Counted from the stretch's first letter, positions 6,735 to 14,474 are shown. The stretch: 21,074 nucleotides of DNA from Dehalococcoidia bacterium UBA2160 (GCA_002328865.1 DCWO01000100.1:1-21074), one strand, 5' to 3'. Translations and numbers: made by a program. The notes: a model not told the origin generated them from the letters alone.

Positions 6735-7370
6735 TTACTTGGAGTAGAACTCCACGACGAGTCTGATTTCGATGCCGCTGTCTACTTCCGACGGGATGGG
6801 GGGCGTTACCACCTCGCCAGTCAGGTTCGCCGGGTCCAGTCGGAGCCACGAAGGCACCGGCCGCTTCGGCAACCCGTCGGTAAGATCCTGGATGAACTCC
6901 GGAGTTGATCCGTTTTCGCCGCCTCGTTTCCACGTGATGACGTCCCCGGGGTTGACCAGGTATGAAGGAATGTCCATGCGGCTTCCGTTGACATAGAAGT
7001 GCCCGTGGTTCACGAGCTGTCTTCCCTGTTGTCGAGAGTCGACGAACGAGAGTCGGTAGACGACGTTGTCCAGGCGCGATTCCAACACCTGCATGAGATT
7101 GTCGCCGGTTGCGCCAGAGCCTTCCCGCGCCATGTCGAAGTACCGCCTGAACTGACGCTCAAGCACCCCGTACATGAAGCGAGTCTTCTGCTTTTCTCGA
7201 AGCTGAAGCGCCCAATCCGACGGCCTGCGCCGCCGGGGCACTGACTCTCCGGGCGGCCTGCGACGTCGTTCCACGCCGCATCGGGGCGTATAGCAGCGCT
7301 CGCCTTTGAGGAAAAGTTTCTCGCCGATCCGACGGCACTTGCGGCAGACGGCGTCCTTGTATCTTGCCAT
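6735..7370 (-). CDS. rpsD: 30S ribosomal protein S4 (zinc-binding form)
   Basis: A 211-residue S4, a primary 16S rRNA binder that initiates small-subunit assembly and in some bacteria represses its own operon. It begins MARYKDAVCRKCRR and carries four cysteines (C9, C12, C26, C31), the C+ zinc form. The S4 RNA-binding domain includes RLDNVVYRLSFVDSRQQGRQLVNHGHFYVNGSR, and the protein ends IEIRLVVEFYSK as usual. A Shine-Dalgarno AGGA sits 7 nt before the ATG. Unusually, it is separated from rpsK by a membrane-protein gene and a further 71-nt gap. Confidence 0.97.
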   Translation of the reverse strand: MARYKDAVCRKCRRIGEKLFLKGERCYTPRCGVERRRRPPGESVPRRRRPSDWALQLREKQKTRFMYGVLERQFRRYFDMAREGSGATGDNLMQVLESRLDNVVYRLSFVDSRQQGRQLVNHGHFYVNGSRMDIPSYLVNPGDVITWKRGGENGSTPEFIQDLTDGLPKRPVPSWLRLDPANLTGEVVTPPIPSEVDSGIEIRLVVEFYSK

Positions 7371-7441
7371 TGGTGTTCCTAAGCCTCTCGCGATTCTGTG
7401 TTCGGTGTAATTTCCATCGGTCTTGCCAGTATTTTGCCGAT

Positions 7442-8218
7442 CTAACTCGCGGCCAGTTCCATCTCCTGGGACAAGGCGGCGATGTCGTAGCCTTCTTTTC
7501 GCACTCTCAGGTCGTAGTAAAGAAGCGTGGCGGCGATGTGCAGCACAGGCGCCGCCAATACGACGACCACAATATTGCCAATCGTGACAACGGCTCGGTT
7601 GAGCATGGCCGTCTCATCCAGAGAAGCCGCCTCGGTCATGAGCCAAAAAGGAGCGGACACTACGATGGACAACCCGATGGCGACTAAAGAAAACACCAAC
7701 AAGCGCCCCAGTATTCTCCACTCGTTCCGGCGCGCCAACGCGAAACTCCTCTGAAGCGCCCCGATCCATTTGTACCGCTCCACCATGACCGCGGGGGTCG
7801 CTATCGCCAGATAAAACGAGTAGACCGCCATGACGGCCAAAATCGGCAATCCGACCGCGGGGACTTCGACGCCCCCCACGACGATCCCCAACAAGGCGAC
7901 AAGCGCCACGAGGATCGATGCGAGTATGAACATCGAAACAGCCCGTTCCACGACCTTCGCGTAGCAAGCTGCCACGTCAATCTTGGCGGATACGTATTGT
8001 TGCCCGACGGCGACTATGATCGCGCCAAACACCAATTGCATCCCAAGTACGATGGCTGCGTTGAGCACAACGTACGTTCCCACGTCGTTGATGGGCAGCA
8101 ACCAGATCAGATTTGCCGGGATCTGAACGATTGCCGTCAAACGAACGAGTTGCTTGAGATTCCGGCCGTAGATCGTGAAGGTCTCGCTCAGAATGTCTCC
8201 GAGACTGCGCACCTCCAT
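7442..8218 (-). CDS. Polytopic membrane protein embedded in the alpha operon, function unknown
   Basis: A 258-residue integral membrane protein with about six hydrophobic segments (near 24-43, 49-72, 95-117, 122-145, 170-194 and 210-232). An amphipathic start (MEVRSLGDILSETFTIYGRN) precedes them, and a conserved-looking TLLYYDLRVRKEGYD (231-245) lies after the last helix. The pattern (short LGDIL-x-x-TF-x-I-Y opening, YDLR-x-R-x-EG close) resembles the broad bacterial family often annotated as glycerophosphoryl diester phosphodiesterase membrane-domain or YciC-like proteins, but no enzyme domain is present and no reaction can be assigned. The ATG at 8218 has AGGA 7 nt upstream and is preferred over an in-frame TTG at 8239. 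It lies 36 nt after rpsK and 71 nt before rpsD on the same strand, so it is probably co-transcribed. Family placement is tentative; membrane nature is firm. Confidence 0.85.
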   Translation of the reverse strand: MEVRSLGDILSETFTIYGRNLKQLVRLTAIVQIPANLIWLLPINDVGTYVVLNAAIVLGMQLVFGAIIVAVGQQYVSAKIDVAACYAKVVERAVSMFILASILVALVALLGIVVGGVEVPAVGLPILAVMAVYSFYLAIATPAVMVERYKWIGALQRSFALARRNEWRILGRLLVFSLVAIGLSIVVSAPFWLMTEAASLDETAMLNRAVVTIGNIVVVVLAAPVLHIAATLLYYDLRVRKEGYDIAALSQEMELAAS

Positions 8219-8225
8219 CGTTGTT

Positions 8226-8229
8226 TCCT
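8226..8229 (-). promoter_or_regulatory. Ribosome binding site of the embedded membrane-protein gene
   Basis: AGGA lies 7 nt before the ATG at 8218. It supports this start over the TTG at 8239 and indicates that the gene has its own translation signal inside the operon. Confidence 0.55.
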
Positions 8230-8254
8230 GATCGATCAAGATTGTGCCGATCCC

Positions 8255-8641
8255 CTAAACCCTGCGTCGCTTGGGAGGCCTGCACCCATTGTGAGGGATA
8301 GGCGTCACGTCCCGGATGACGGTCACCAGGATCCCGGCGCCTTGGATCGCTCGGATCGCGGCCTCTCGGCCGGGACCAGGTCCCCTGACGAAGACCTCGA
8401 CCTGTCGGATGCCGTGGTCCATGCCCTTGCGAGCGGCATCCTCCGCGGCGCGCTGCGCGGCGAAGGCGGTGGACTTTCGCGATCCTTTGAATCCGACGGT
8501 GCCCGCGCTGCCCCAGGCGATGGGGTTGCCTTGCGGGTCTGCCAGAGTGATTATCGTGTTGTTGAAGGTCGACTGAATGTATGCCCGTCCCACCGGAACA
8601 GACTTACGTTCCCTTCGCCTTGACCGTGCTCGTCTTGCCAT
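8255..8641 (-). CDS. rpsK: 30S ribosomal protein S11
   Basis: A 128-residue S11 of the small-subunit platform. Conserved segments include AYIQSTFNNTIITLAD (20-35), GFKGSRKSTAFAAQ (50-63), VRGPGPGREAAIRAI (85-99) and DVTPIPHNGCRPPKRRRV at the C terminus (111-128). Length is typical. AAAGGA precedes the ATG, and the gene begins 21 nt after rpsM. The next gene on the strand is not rpsD, as usual, but a membrane-protein gene 36 nt away. Confidence 0.97.
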   Translation of the reverse strand: MARRARSRRRERKSVPVGRAYIQSTFNNTIITLADPQGNPIAWGSAGTVGFKGSRKSTAFAAQRAAEDAARKGMDHGIRQVEVFVRGPGPGREAAIRAIQGAGILVTVIRDVTPIPHNGCRPPKRRRV

Positions 8642-8662
8642 CTCTTGTCCTTTGGTTTCTCG

Positions 8663-9046
8663 TTACTTCCGGGTGACCGAACGGCCTCGGCCGGCTACAG
8701 CGACACGCCGTCCGCGCTTCGTGCGGGCATTGGTCCGAGTTCGTTGCCCGCGGGTTGGGAGTCCGCGCCTGTGGCGCAACCCTCGGTACGATCCGATGTC
8801 GATCAACCGGCGGATGTTCAGGTTTACCTCGCGGCGAAGGTCGCCCTCGACTATCTTCTCGCGGTCGATAACCTCCCTGATGCGGGTGAGATCGGTTTCG
8901 GTCAGATCCCGCACACGCGGGTTGTCTAAGATGCCCACCTTCTCCATGACATCTTTGGCTTGGGTGGGGCCGATGCCGAAGATGCTTCGCAGTGCGATCT
9001 CAACGCGCTTGTTGTCGGGGATGTTTACGCCGGATACGATGGCCAT
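8663..9046 (-). CDS. rpsM: 30S ribosomal protein S13
   Basis: A 127-residue S13 of the small-subunit head, which forms bridges to the large subunit and contacts P-site tRNA through its basic tail. The start MAIVSGVNIPDNKRVEIALRS, the FGIGPTQAKDV helix-turn segment (23-33), and the basic block GLRHRRGLPTRGQRTRTNAR (89-108) are all characteristic. It opens the alpha block 23 nt after rpmJ, leaving no room for an E. coli-type alpha operon leader between them. Confidence 0.97.
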   Translation of the reverse strand: MAIVSGVNIPDNKRVEIALRSIFGIGPTQAKDVMEKVGILDNPRVRDLTETDLTRIREVIDREKIVEGDLRREVNLNIRRLIDIGSYRGLRHRRGLPTRGQRTRTNARTKRGRRVAVAGRGRSVTRK

Positions 9047-9069
9047 GGGTTCTCCCTACGGGTTGGTTG

Positions 9070-9183
9070 TTAGCCCTGCCGCTGCTTATGCCGCGGGTTG
9101 TCGCAGATTACCAATACCTTGCGGTGTCGCCTGACGATTTTGCACTTGGCGCACCGCACCTTGACTGACGCCGATACTTTCAT
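9070..9183 (-). CDS. rpmJ: 50S ribosomal protein L36 (zinc-binding form)
   Basis: A 37-residue protein, MKVSASVKVRCAKCK at its start and DNPRHKQRQG at its end. It keeps the L36 zinc set C11, C14, C27 and H32, so it is the C+ form rather than the zinc-independent paralogue. L36 binds 23S rRNA late in assembly. The ATG has GGAG 7 nt upstream. It occupies the standard place between infA (130 nt upstream) and rpsM (23 nt downstream). Confidence 0.95.
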   Translation of the reverse strand: MKVSASVKVRCAKCKIVRRHRKVLVICDNPRHKQRQG

Positions 9184-9313
9184 GATCTATCTCCACGGGC
9201 TACCCGGTCTGGCCAAACGGCGTCGCCGCCCGGCGTTGCTTCGCCTGGTTCCCCTAGTCTGACCGGAAGCGGCCAATCGAGCCCCATCCGGCGCTGAGTC
9301 ATAGGCTTTCGGA

Positions 9314-9538
9314 CTACCTGAAGCGATACGTGATTCTGCCGCGCGTCAAATCGTACGGCGAGAGTTCCACGAGCACTCGGTCCCCTGGGAGGACTCGAAT
9401 GAAGTTGAGCTTGAGCTTGCCGGACACGTATGCCAGCACCTCGTGGCTGTTTGCCAGCTCAACCCTGAAACTCGCATTTGGCAAAGATTCGGTTACTTTG
9501 CCCTCGACCTCGATCGCTTCTTTCTGTTTACGTGCCAT
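9314..9538 (-). CDS. infA: Translation initiation factor IF-1
   Basis: A 74-residue single OB-fold protein that occupies the ribosomal A site during initiation. Family blocks are EAIEVEGKVTESLPNASFRVEL (7-28), VSGKLKLNFIRVLPGDRV (38-55) and the C-terminal SPYDLTRGRITYRF. Length is normal. It lies 49 nt after map and 130 nt before rpmJ. The wording of these blocks is close to what I associate with Chloroflexota IF-1, which supports the lineage inference but is not proof. Confidence 0.97.
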   Translation of the reverse strand: MARKQKEAIEVEGKVTESLPNASFRVELANSHEVLAYVSGKLKLNFIRVLPGDRVLVELSPYDLTRGRITYRFR

Positions 9539-9587
9539 TAGACTCCCTTCGTACCTTCGGTACGTTCTTCGTGCGAGCGGACTCGAT

Positions 9588-10376
9588 CTACGCTCGGTTG
9601 CCGTTCAGGCGCGTCGTCACCTCAGCGCCACGCTCCGTGATGACGACGGTGTGTTCGAAGTGGGCGCATAAACTTCCGTCGGCGGTGACCACAGTCCACC
9701 CGTCATGCATCTGTTTTGTATCTCGTGTACCGACATTCAGCATTGGCTCGATCGCCAACGCCATTCCTTTTCGGATTAGCGGCCCGCGTCCCGCTTCGCC
9801 GTAGTTCGGCACCTGCGGCTCTTCGTGCATCTCGAACCCGATGCCGTGCCCAACGTATTGCGTTACGACGGCGTACCCTTGTTTCTCGGCGAATGTTTGG
9901 ACCGCCGCCGATATGTCGCCGATGCGGGCCCCGGCGCGGACCTTGGATATGCCTCGGTTCAACGACTCGCGCGTGGCGGCGATCAACCGCTCGGCCTCCG
10001 GATCGATATCGCCGACGCCCAGCGTGAACGCGCTGTCGCCATGCAGACCCTCGTATATGGCGCCGACATCGACGCTGATGATGTCTCCGTCTTTCAGCTT
10101 GCGGTTGCCTGGAATGCCATGGACCAACTCCTCGTTAATCGAAGTGCAGATCGTCGCCGGGAAAGGGACCGCCGCCATTGCCCTGTATCCTTTGAAGGAC
10201 GGGATGGCGCCCAGTCCGCGAATCTCGCTCTCTGCCAACGCGTCCAACTCCCGGGTCTCTGTCCCCGGTTGGATGGCGTGCTCCACCGCAGCCTTCGCTT
10301 TCGCCACGATTTGGCCCGCCTCGCGCATCAATTTGATCTCGCCAGGCGATTTAATTGTTATCCCATCGCGGGACAT
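9588..10376 (-). CDS. map: Methionine aminopeptidase, type I
   Basis: A 262-residue cytosolic metallopeptidase that removes the initiator methionine from nascent proteins. All metal ligands of the pita-bread fold are visible: D103 (ISVDVGA), D114 (HGDSAFT), H177 (YVGHGIG), E210 (IEPML) and E241 (FEHTVV), together with the substrate-side H86 and H184. No N-terminal zinc-finger extension or type II insertion is present. The ATG at 10376 (MSRDGITIKSPGEI) is chosen; an in-frame GTG two codons upstream is possible. It follows adk after a 172-nt gap containing two hairpins, the longest gap in the operon, so a separate promoter or processing site is possible there. Confidence 0.96.
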   Translation of the reverse strand: MSRDGITIKSPGEIKLMREAGQIVAKAKAAVEHAIQPGTETRELDALAESEIRGLGAIPSFKGYRAMAAVPFPATICTSINEELVHGIPGNRKLKDGDIISVDVGAIYEGLHGDSAFTLGVGDIDPEAERLIAATRESLNRGISKVRAGARIGDISAAVQTFAEKQGYAVVTQYVGHGIGFEMHEEPQVPNYGEAGRGPLIRKGMALAIEPMLNVGTRDTKQMHDGWTVVTADGSLCAHFEHTVVITERGAEVTTRLNGNRA

Positions 10377-10455
10377 GTTCACCGACCCAATGTCCGGACT
10401 TCGACTCAGGGGGACCCGCGATGGGTTGACCTGGTCGTCCTCCGCTTCGTTGATT

Positions 10456-10503
10456 CCGCGATTTTCGCGGCTAACTCAGACAGGCCGGTCGATCCACCGG
10501 CCT
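10456..10503. repeat. Tandem stem-loops in the adk-map intergenic region
   Basis: Two perfect inverted repeats lie 11 nt apart: CCGCGA-TTT-TCGCGG (10456-10470) and AGGCCGGT-CGATCC-ACCGGCCT (10482-10503). Neither strand has a clear T-run after the stronger stem, so intrinsic termination is doubtful. They could protect an mRNA end, set an RNase cleavage point or attenuate downstream expression. Confidence 0.55.
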
Positions 10504-10512
10504 CAAAATCAC

Positions 10513-10528
10513 TAAGTAAGTTTACCTA
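10513..10528. promoter_or_regulatory. AT-rich imperfect palindrome upstream of map
   Basis: TAAGTAA-GT-TTACCTA is a 7+2+7 inverted repeat with one mismatch, in an AT-rich island within GC-rich DNA just after the adk stop. It could be an operator or part of a promoter for map-infA; no regulator is identified. Confidence 0.25.
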
Positions 10529-10548
10529 AACCTGCCAGCGGCGCCAAG

Positions 10549-11190
10549 TTAGCCCGAAACCGCGGCCAGCGAAGCTTCGCTGACAGCGTCTATTGACGCT
10601 TCGCCGTCGATCTCACGGAGCTTTCCTCCGCTTCGGTAGTATTCGACGACAGGTTCCGTTTCGTCGCTGTAGATCTGGATTCTCTTGGTGACGACTTCGG
10701 CTTTGTCGTCGTTCCGTTCGTACAGTTCGCCTCCACACCTGTCGCAGACGCCCTCTGTATTTGGCGGAGACGACTGGGCATGGTAGGGCGTTTGACACTG
10801 CCGGCAAATCATCCGTCCGGTGAGTCTTCGAACCAATTCGTTTTGTGCAACCCGAAAGAACAGCACCCTGTCGATTCCACCGAGCGATTCGATCTCTTCG
10901 TCGAGCGCCACCGCCTGTGCGTGAGTCCTGGGAAAGCCGTCCAAGACGAAGCCGTTCGCGTGGGCCGGATCGTCGATCCAGTCCATTACCATCTTGATCG
11001 TCACGTCATCGGGCACGTAGACGCCTCGCTCCATGAATGACCGCGCCAGTCTCCCCAACTCGGTGTCTCGTTTCTGGTGATCCCTGAATAGGTCTCCGGA
11101 CGACACCGATTCTACGCCCAGATGATTCGCGATAGAGGCCGCTTGGGTCCCTTTGCCCGATCCAGGCGGCCCCATGAGTATTACTCTCAA
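10549..11190 (-). CDS. adk: Adenylate kinase (zinc-lid type)
   Basis: A 213-residue kinase that interconverts ATP + AMP and 2 ADP. It shows the P-loop GPPGSGKGT (7-15), the AMP-binding SGDLFR (31-36), VLDGFPRTHAQA (82-93) and GRM-CxxC...CxxC in the lid (C129, C132, C149, C152), so the lid probably binds zinc. The start is taken as TTG at 11190, giving (M)RVILMGPPG, which matches the normal family N terminus. A nine-codon-longer TTG start at 11217 is possible but gives an atypical extension. AAGGAG (10 nt) or GGAG (5 nt) precedes the chosen TTG. It follows secY, as in many spc operons. Confidence 0.95.
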   Translation of the reverse strand: MRVILMGPPGSGKGTQAASIANHLGVESVSSGDLFRDHQKRDTELGRLARSFMERGVYVPDDVTIKMVMDWIDDPAHANGFVLDGFPRTHAQAVALDEEIESLGGIDRVLFFRVAQNELVRRLTGRMICRQCQTPYHAQSSPPNTEGVCDRCGGELYERNDDKAEVVTKRIQIYSDETEPVVEYYRSGGKLREIDGEASIDAVSEASLAAVSG

Positions 11191-11195
11191 ACTGT

Positions 11196-11206
11196 CTCCG
11201 CTCCTT
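11196..11206 (-). promoter_or_regulatory. Ribosome binding site deciding the adk TTG start
   Basis: AAGGAG at 11206-11201 and a second GGAG at 11199-11196 lie 10 and 5 nt before the TTG at 11190. Both are downstream of the alternative TTG at 11217, so they support the shorter protein. Confidence 0.6.
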
Positions 11207-11302
11207 GGAGTCCGCAATCGACCGGCGCAATGACGTGTCGAACGGTAAGCTTATGTCGCGATGTCCGGTCAGCCGAGCCGAAACGGGAATCGCGGCGCGA
11301 GG

Positions 11303-12640
11303 TTAGTGGATGAATCCCTCGTAATTCCGCATCAAAAGCTGCGACTCAAGCTGACGCATGGTGTCCAAGGCGACGCCGACCATGATGAGAAGGCTGGTGC
11401 TGCTTAGCGTCAATGAGCGCACATCCGTGGCTTGCGTCACGAAAAACGGGATGATGGCAATGATGCCCAAGAAGAGGGCGCCGCCCCACGTGATGCGGAT
11501 GATTACTCGATTCAGGTACTCTTGCGTCGGCCGTCCGGGCCGGATGCCGGGAATGAATCCGCCATTGCGCTGAAGGCTCTCCGCGAGGTTCTGCTGCTGG
11601 AATATGACGAGCGTGTAAAAGAACGTGAAAATGACGACCAGGAAAAACACGGCCGCCCAGTACGGGAAATTCGACGGATCCAAAGTATCGGTCAGGAACC
11701 GTGCGAATCGTGAAAAGAAAGAATCAGACAGCGGGTCGCGGAAATAGCTGGCGATCGTTGCCGGAAGAATGATGATCGAGAACGCGAATATTAGTGGGAT
11801 CATGCCCGCGGAGTTGACCCTCAGGGGCAGGAACGTCGAGCCGCTTTGGCGCTGCATTCTCCCGCCGCGGAAAACGCTCCGACCGTACTGCACAGGCACA
11901 CGACGCTGGGCCTCGGTGAACATGACGATAACGTATATGATCCCGAACCCGAGCACGCCGAGTAGGAGCAGGCTGCCGGTTTGGCCGCTTTCAAGAAGAC
12001 CCTGGCCGACCACTGACGGGAAACGGGCCACGATGCCGCCGAAGATGATCAGCGAAATGCCGTTGCCGAGGCCGCGCTCGGTGATGAGTTCGCCCAGCCA
12101 CACGAGGAAGAGCGTGCCCGCGACCATTGACGTGAGCATCGCGGCGGTGGGCAGGTTCAACCCAAACTCGACGCCCGGCAAGACGCCGGATTGGCGCAAC
12201 AGCGTGAGCTGGCCCCAGGACTGAAGGAACGCGATCGGAACGGTAAGCCAGTGCGTGATTTGATTGATCCGCTGCCGTCCGTACTCGCCTTCTTGCGATA
12301 TGGCTTTGAGGCTGGGAATGGCAGGGGTCAGAATCTGCATCACGATGGAGGCGGTGATGTACGGATAGACGCCCAGGGCTGCGACGCTCAGATTGGCCAA
12401 AGCGCCGCCGCTGAAAAGGTCCAAGAATCCAAGAAGCGCCTGCTGGTCGAACGCCTGGGACAAAGCTTGCGTGTCCACACCGGGCACGGGCACCTGGGCC
12501 ACGAACCGGAAGATGACCAGCATCGCCATGGTGAAGAGGATTTTTGCCCGCAGATCGGGGACGCGCCAGGCATCCATCATCGACTGGATGAGCTGTGGCG
12601 TGGACGATTGTTGTGCTCTGGCGGCTTGGCTCTGCCGCAT
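11303..12640 (-). CDS. secY: Preprotein translocase subunit SecY
   Basis: A 445-residue channel subunit of the Sec translocon in the cytoplasmic membrane, with ten predicted membrane helices. Landmarks are RAKILFTMAMLVIFR at helix 1 (31-45), VYPYITASI (91-99), GLGNGISL (190-197), the cytosolic RRVPVQYG loop (246-253) and LPLRVNSAGMIPLIFA (271-286). The ATG has a strong AAGGAG 8 nt upstream (12649-12654). It follows rplO after 97 nt and precedes adk by about 112 nt. Length and order are normal for the family. Confidence 0.97.
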   Translation of the reverse strand: MRQSQAARAQQSSTPQLIQSMMDAWRVPDLRAKILFTMAMLVIFRFVAQVPVPGVDTQALSQAFDQQALLGFLDLFSGGALANLSVAALGVYPYITASIVMQILTPAIPSLKAISQEGEYGRQRINQITHWLTVPIAFLQSWGQLTLLRQSGVLPGVEFGLNLPTAAMLTSMVAGTLFLVWLGELITERGLGNGISLIIFGGIVARFPSVVGQGLLESGQTGSLLLLGVLGFGIIYVIVMFTEAQRRVPVQYGRSVFRGGRMQRQSGSTFLPLRVNSAGMIPLIFAFSIIILPATIASYFRDPLSDSFFSRFARFLTDTLDPSNFPYWAAVFFLVVIFTFFYTLVIFQQQNLAESLQRNGGFIPGIRPGRPTQEYLNRVIIRITWGGALFLGIIAIIPFFVTQATDVRSLTLSSTSLLIMVGVALDTMRQLESQLLMRNYEGFIH

Positions 12641-12737
12641 TAAGCGGTCTCCTTCATGCTAGGGACTGATGCGCGGGCATCGACCAGCGATGCGGAGCGC
12701 AATGCCTCGCGAGTCGCCTGCTTTGGCAACCGCTGTA

Positions 12738-13181
12738 TCACTCGATGACCTCGGCGCTGCCGCCCATGGCTTGAATCTTCTCGCTGGCAGTCTTGGAGTA
12801 ACGGTGCGCCTCAACCAGGATCGGGCCTTCGAGGTCGCCGCGGCCCAGGACCTTGACCGGGTTGTTCAGGTTCCGGATTATGCCGGCTTCGACCATCGCT
12901 TGGGGGGTGATCACCGTGTCCTCCGGAAATCCGCCAAGTTGATCCAGGTTCACGACCCAGTACTCTTGTCGAAAGATGTTCGTGAATCCTCGGATTGACG
13001 GCAGGCGTTTCAACAACGAAAGTTGGCCGCCCATGAAAGCGGTCATCCTGTGCGCGCCGGTTCGAGACTTCTGTCCCTTCACGCCTCTGCCGGCGTAGCT
13101 GCCGTAGCCGCTGGAATCGCCGCGGCCTACACGCCTGCGTCGTTTCGCTTTCTTCGGGGGCCGAATCAAGTGCTGTTGCAT
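12738..13181 (-). CDS. rplO: 50S ribosomal protein L15
   Basis: A 147-residue L15 that binds 23S rRNA and aids large-subunit assembly. The basic N terminus KKAKRRRRVGRGDSSGYG (10-27) continues to the glycine-rich GRGVKGQKSRTG block, followed by the FMGGQLSLLKRLPSIRGF segment typical of the family. The C-terminal domain (about 75-147) includes GRGDLEGPILVEAHRYSKTA. The gene lies 76 nt after rpmD and just before secY, the standard spc position. Confidence 0.97.
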   Translation of the reverse strand: MQQHLIRPPKKAKRRRRVGRGDSSGYGSYAGRGVKGQKSRTGAHRMTAFMGGQLSLLKRLPSIRGFTNIFRQEYWVVNLDQLGGFPEDTVITPQAMVEAGIIRNLNNPVKVLGRGDLEGPILVEAHRYSKTASEKIQAMGGSAEVIE

Positions 13182-13257
13182 TGCCGTGAACTACTCCGTC
13201 GTTGTTCTATCGGTGTCGATGATGTGCCGGCGCCGCGCCGAGCGGGCGCATCCAAAT

Positions 13258-13449
13258 CTAGTCGGAAGACTCAAACTCCCGCACCTCCACCAGGTGCCGG
13301 ACTTTGTGGACCATGCCTCTGATCACCGGGCTGTCGTCGTGTTCGACGGTCTGGTGCAGTTTTCGCAGGCCGAGGCTTTCCACGACTCTGCGTTGGTTGC
13401 GCGCAAAGCCGATAGTGCTCTTCTTCAAGGTTACTGCCAGTTTTCCCAT
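13258..13449 (-). CDS. rpmD: 50S ribosomal protein L30
   Basis: A 63-residue L30 with the family pattern: LAVTLKKSTIGFARNQRRVVESLGLRKLHQTVEHDD, then a second half (IRGMVHKVRHLVEV). It ends in a short acidic tail (EFESSD). It lies between rpsE (53 nt upstream) and rplO (76 nt downstream), the usual place. The presence of this gene is variable across bacteria; here it appears intact. Confidence 0.95.
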   Translation of the reverse strand: MGKLAVTLKKSTIGFARNQRRVVESLGLRKLHQTVEHDDSPVIRGMVHKVRHLVEVREFESSD

Positions 13450-13502
13450 CAGATCAATCTCGTTTCGGTCCTATTTACCGGACTCACGGACCGCTCTGCG
13501 CT

Positions 13503-14105
13503 TTATTGTTGTTGTCGCTGTCGCGCGGCCGCTCTGCGTTCCGCCTGTTGTTGGCGTCGTTCTCGCATCGTCTCGACCAATGTCTGTCGTTTGCGGCTCT
13601 CTTCCTCGGGATCGCGCAATGTCTTGAGTCCCTCGAAAGTGGCTTTTACGACGTTGACCGGGTTGGTGCTGCGGCGTGCCTTGGTCAGCACGTCACGTAT
13701 GCCAACGAGTTCGACGACAGCGCGAACGGCGCCGCCGGCGATAACGCCCGTTCCTGGCGAAGCAGGCTTGATCATGACCACGGAGCCGCCGTACTTCGAG
13801 ATCACCTCGTGGGGCACCGTGCTGCCCTTCATCGGGATACGTTCCACGTTCTTTCGGGCGTTGGCTGCGCCCTTGCGCACGGCATCGGGAACGGCATCGG
13901 CTTTGCCCATGCCGATGCCGACCTGCCCCTCGCCGTCGCCGACCACCACCACAGCGTTGAAGCTAAGGTGTCGCCCGCCTTTTACGACTTTGGCAACGCG
14001 CGAGATTCGGACGACCCGTTCCGTAAACGGGGCTTCTTCCATATCGCCCCGATCTCTGTCGCTCCGGTCTCTATCGCCCTGGCCTCTTTGGTTGTTGAAT
14101 GTCAT
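13503..14105 (-). CDS. rpsE: 30S ribosomal protein S5
   Basis: A 200-residue S5, involved in mRNA entry and translational accuracy. The core starts near 28 (TERVVRISRVAKVVKGGRHLSF) and includes VVVVGDGEGQVGIGMGKA, MKGSTVPHEV and the PASPGTGVIAGGAVRAVVELVGIRDVLTK region. The N-terminal 24 residues contain an Arg-Asp-rich run (DRDRSDRDRGD), and the C terminus ends in an Arg/Gln/Ala-rich tail (about 175-200). Both are probably disordered. The ATG follows the rplR stop directly, suggesting coupled translation. Confidence 0.96.
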   Translation of the reverse strand: MTFNNQRGQGDRDRSDRDRGDMEEAPFTERVVRISRVAKVVKGGRHLSFNAVVVVGDGEGQVGIGMGKADAVPDAVRKGAANARKNVERIPMKGSTVPHEVISKYGGSVVMIKPASPGTGVIAGGAVRAVVELVGIRDVLTKARRSTNPVNVVKATFEGLKTLRDPEEESRKRQTLVETMRERRQQQAERRAAARQRQQQ

Positions 14106-14474
14106 CTAGAAAACCAGACCTTCCTTGCGGGCGGCTTCAGCAAGCGCTTTGGCCCTCCCGTGGAATTTGAATCCGCCGCGGTCGAAGACGACCGACGTCA
14201 CGCCTTTCTCTTTGGCGCGTTCGGCGACGAGCTTGCCGACTAAAGCCGAAACCTCGGTCTTGGCTTTGCCGTCGTGATCTTGCTTGACTTCGGTGTCGAG
14301 ACTCGACGCTGCAACAAGCGTCACACCTTTCGAGTCGTCAATCACCTGTGCATAGACGTGATTGAGGCTGCGAAATATCGCCAATCGCGGTCGTTCGCTG
14401 CTGCCGGAAATCTTTCGGCGCACCCTCTTGTGTCGTATCGTCCTGCGAGACTTCCCTGTCTTCGGTTTGGCCAT
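14106..14474 (-). CDS. rplR: 50S ribosomal protein L18
   Basis: A 122-residue L18, which with L5 binds 5S rRNA in the central protuberance. It has the basic N terminus (KSRRTIRHKRVRRKISG), the RPRLAIFRSLNHVYAQVIDD strand block and the C-terminal FDRGGFKFHGRAKALAEAARKEGL motif of the family. It starts 3 nt after the rplF stop and abuts rpsE. Confidence 0.97.
   Translation of the reverse strand: MAKPKTGKSRRTIRHKRVRRKISGSSERPRLAIFRSLNHVYAQVIDDSKGVTLVAASSLDTEVKQDHDGKAKTEVSALVGKLVAERAKEKGVTSVVFDRGGFKFHGRAKALAEAARKEGLVF

Noticed and set aside
9184..9313. The 130-nt infA-rpmJ spacer as a possible RNA gene or riboswitch
   Set aside because: I found no strong hairpin, conserved motif or open frame in it beyond the rpmJ Shine-Dalgarno.
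10482..10503. The strong adk-map hairpin as an intrinsic terminator
   Set aside because: No T-rich run follows on the minus strand, so it is recorded only as a stem-loop.
9825..10529. Two long overlapping plus-strand frames opposite map
   Set aside because: Both are antisense to map, whose metal ligands are all intact; their translations show no domain pattern.
12641..12737. The rplO-secY spacer as a regulatory leader
   Set aside because: Apart from the secY Shine-Dalgarno it shows no clear inverted repeat or promoter.
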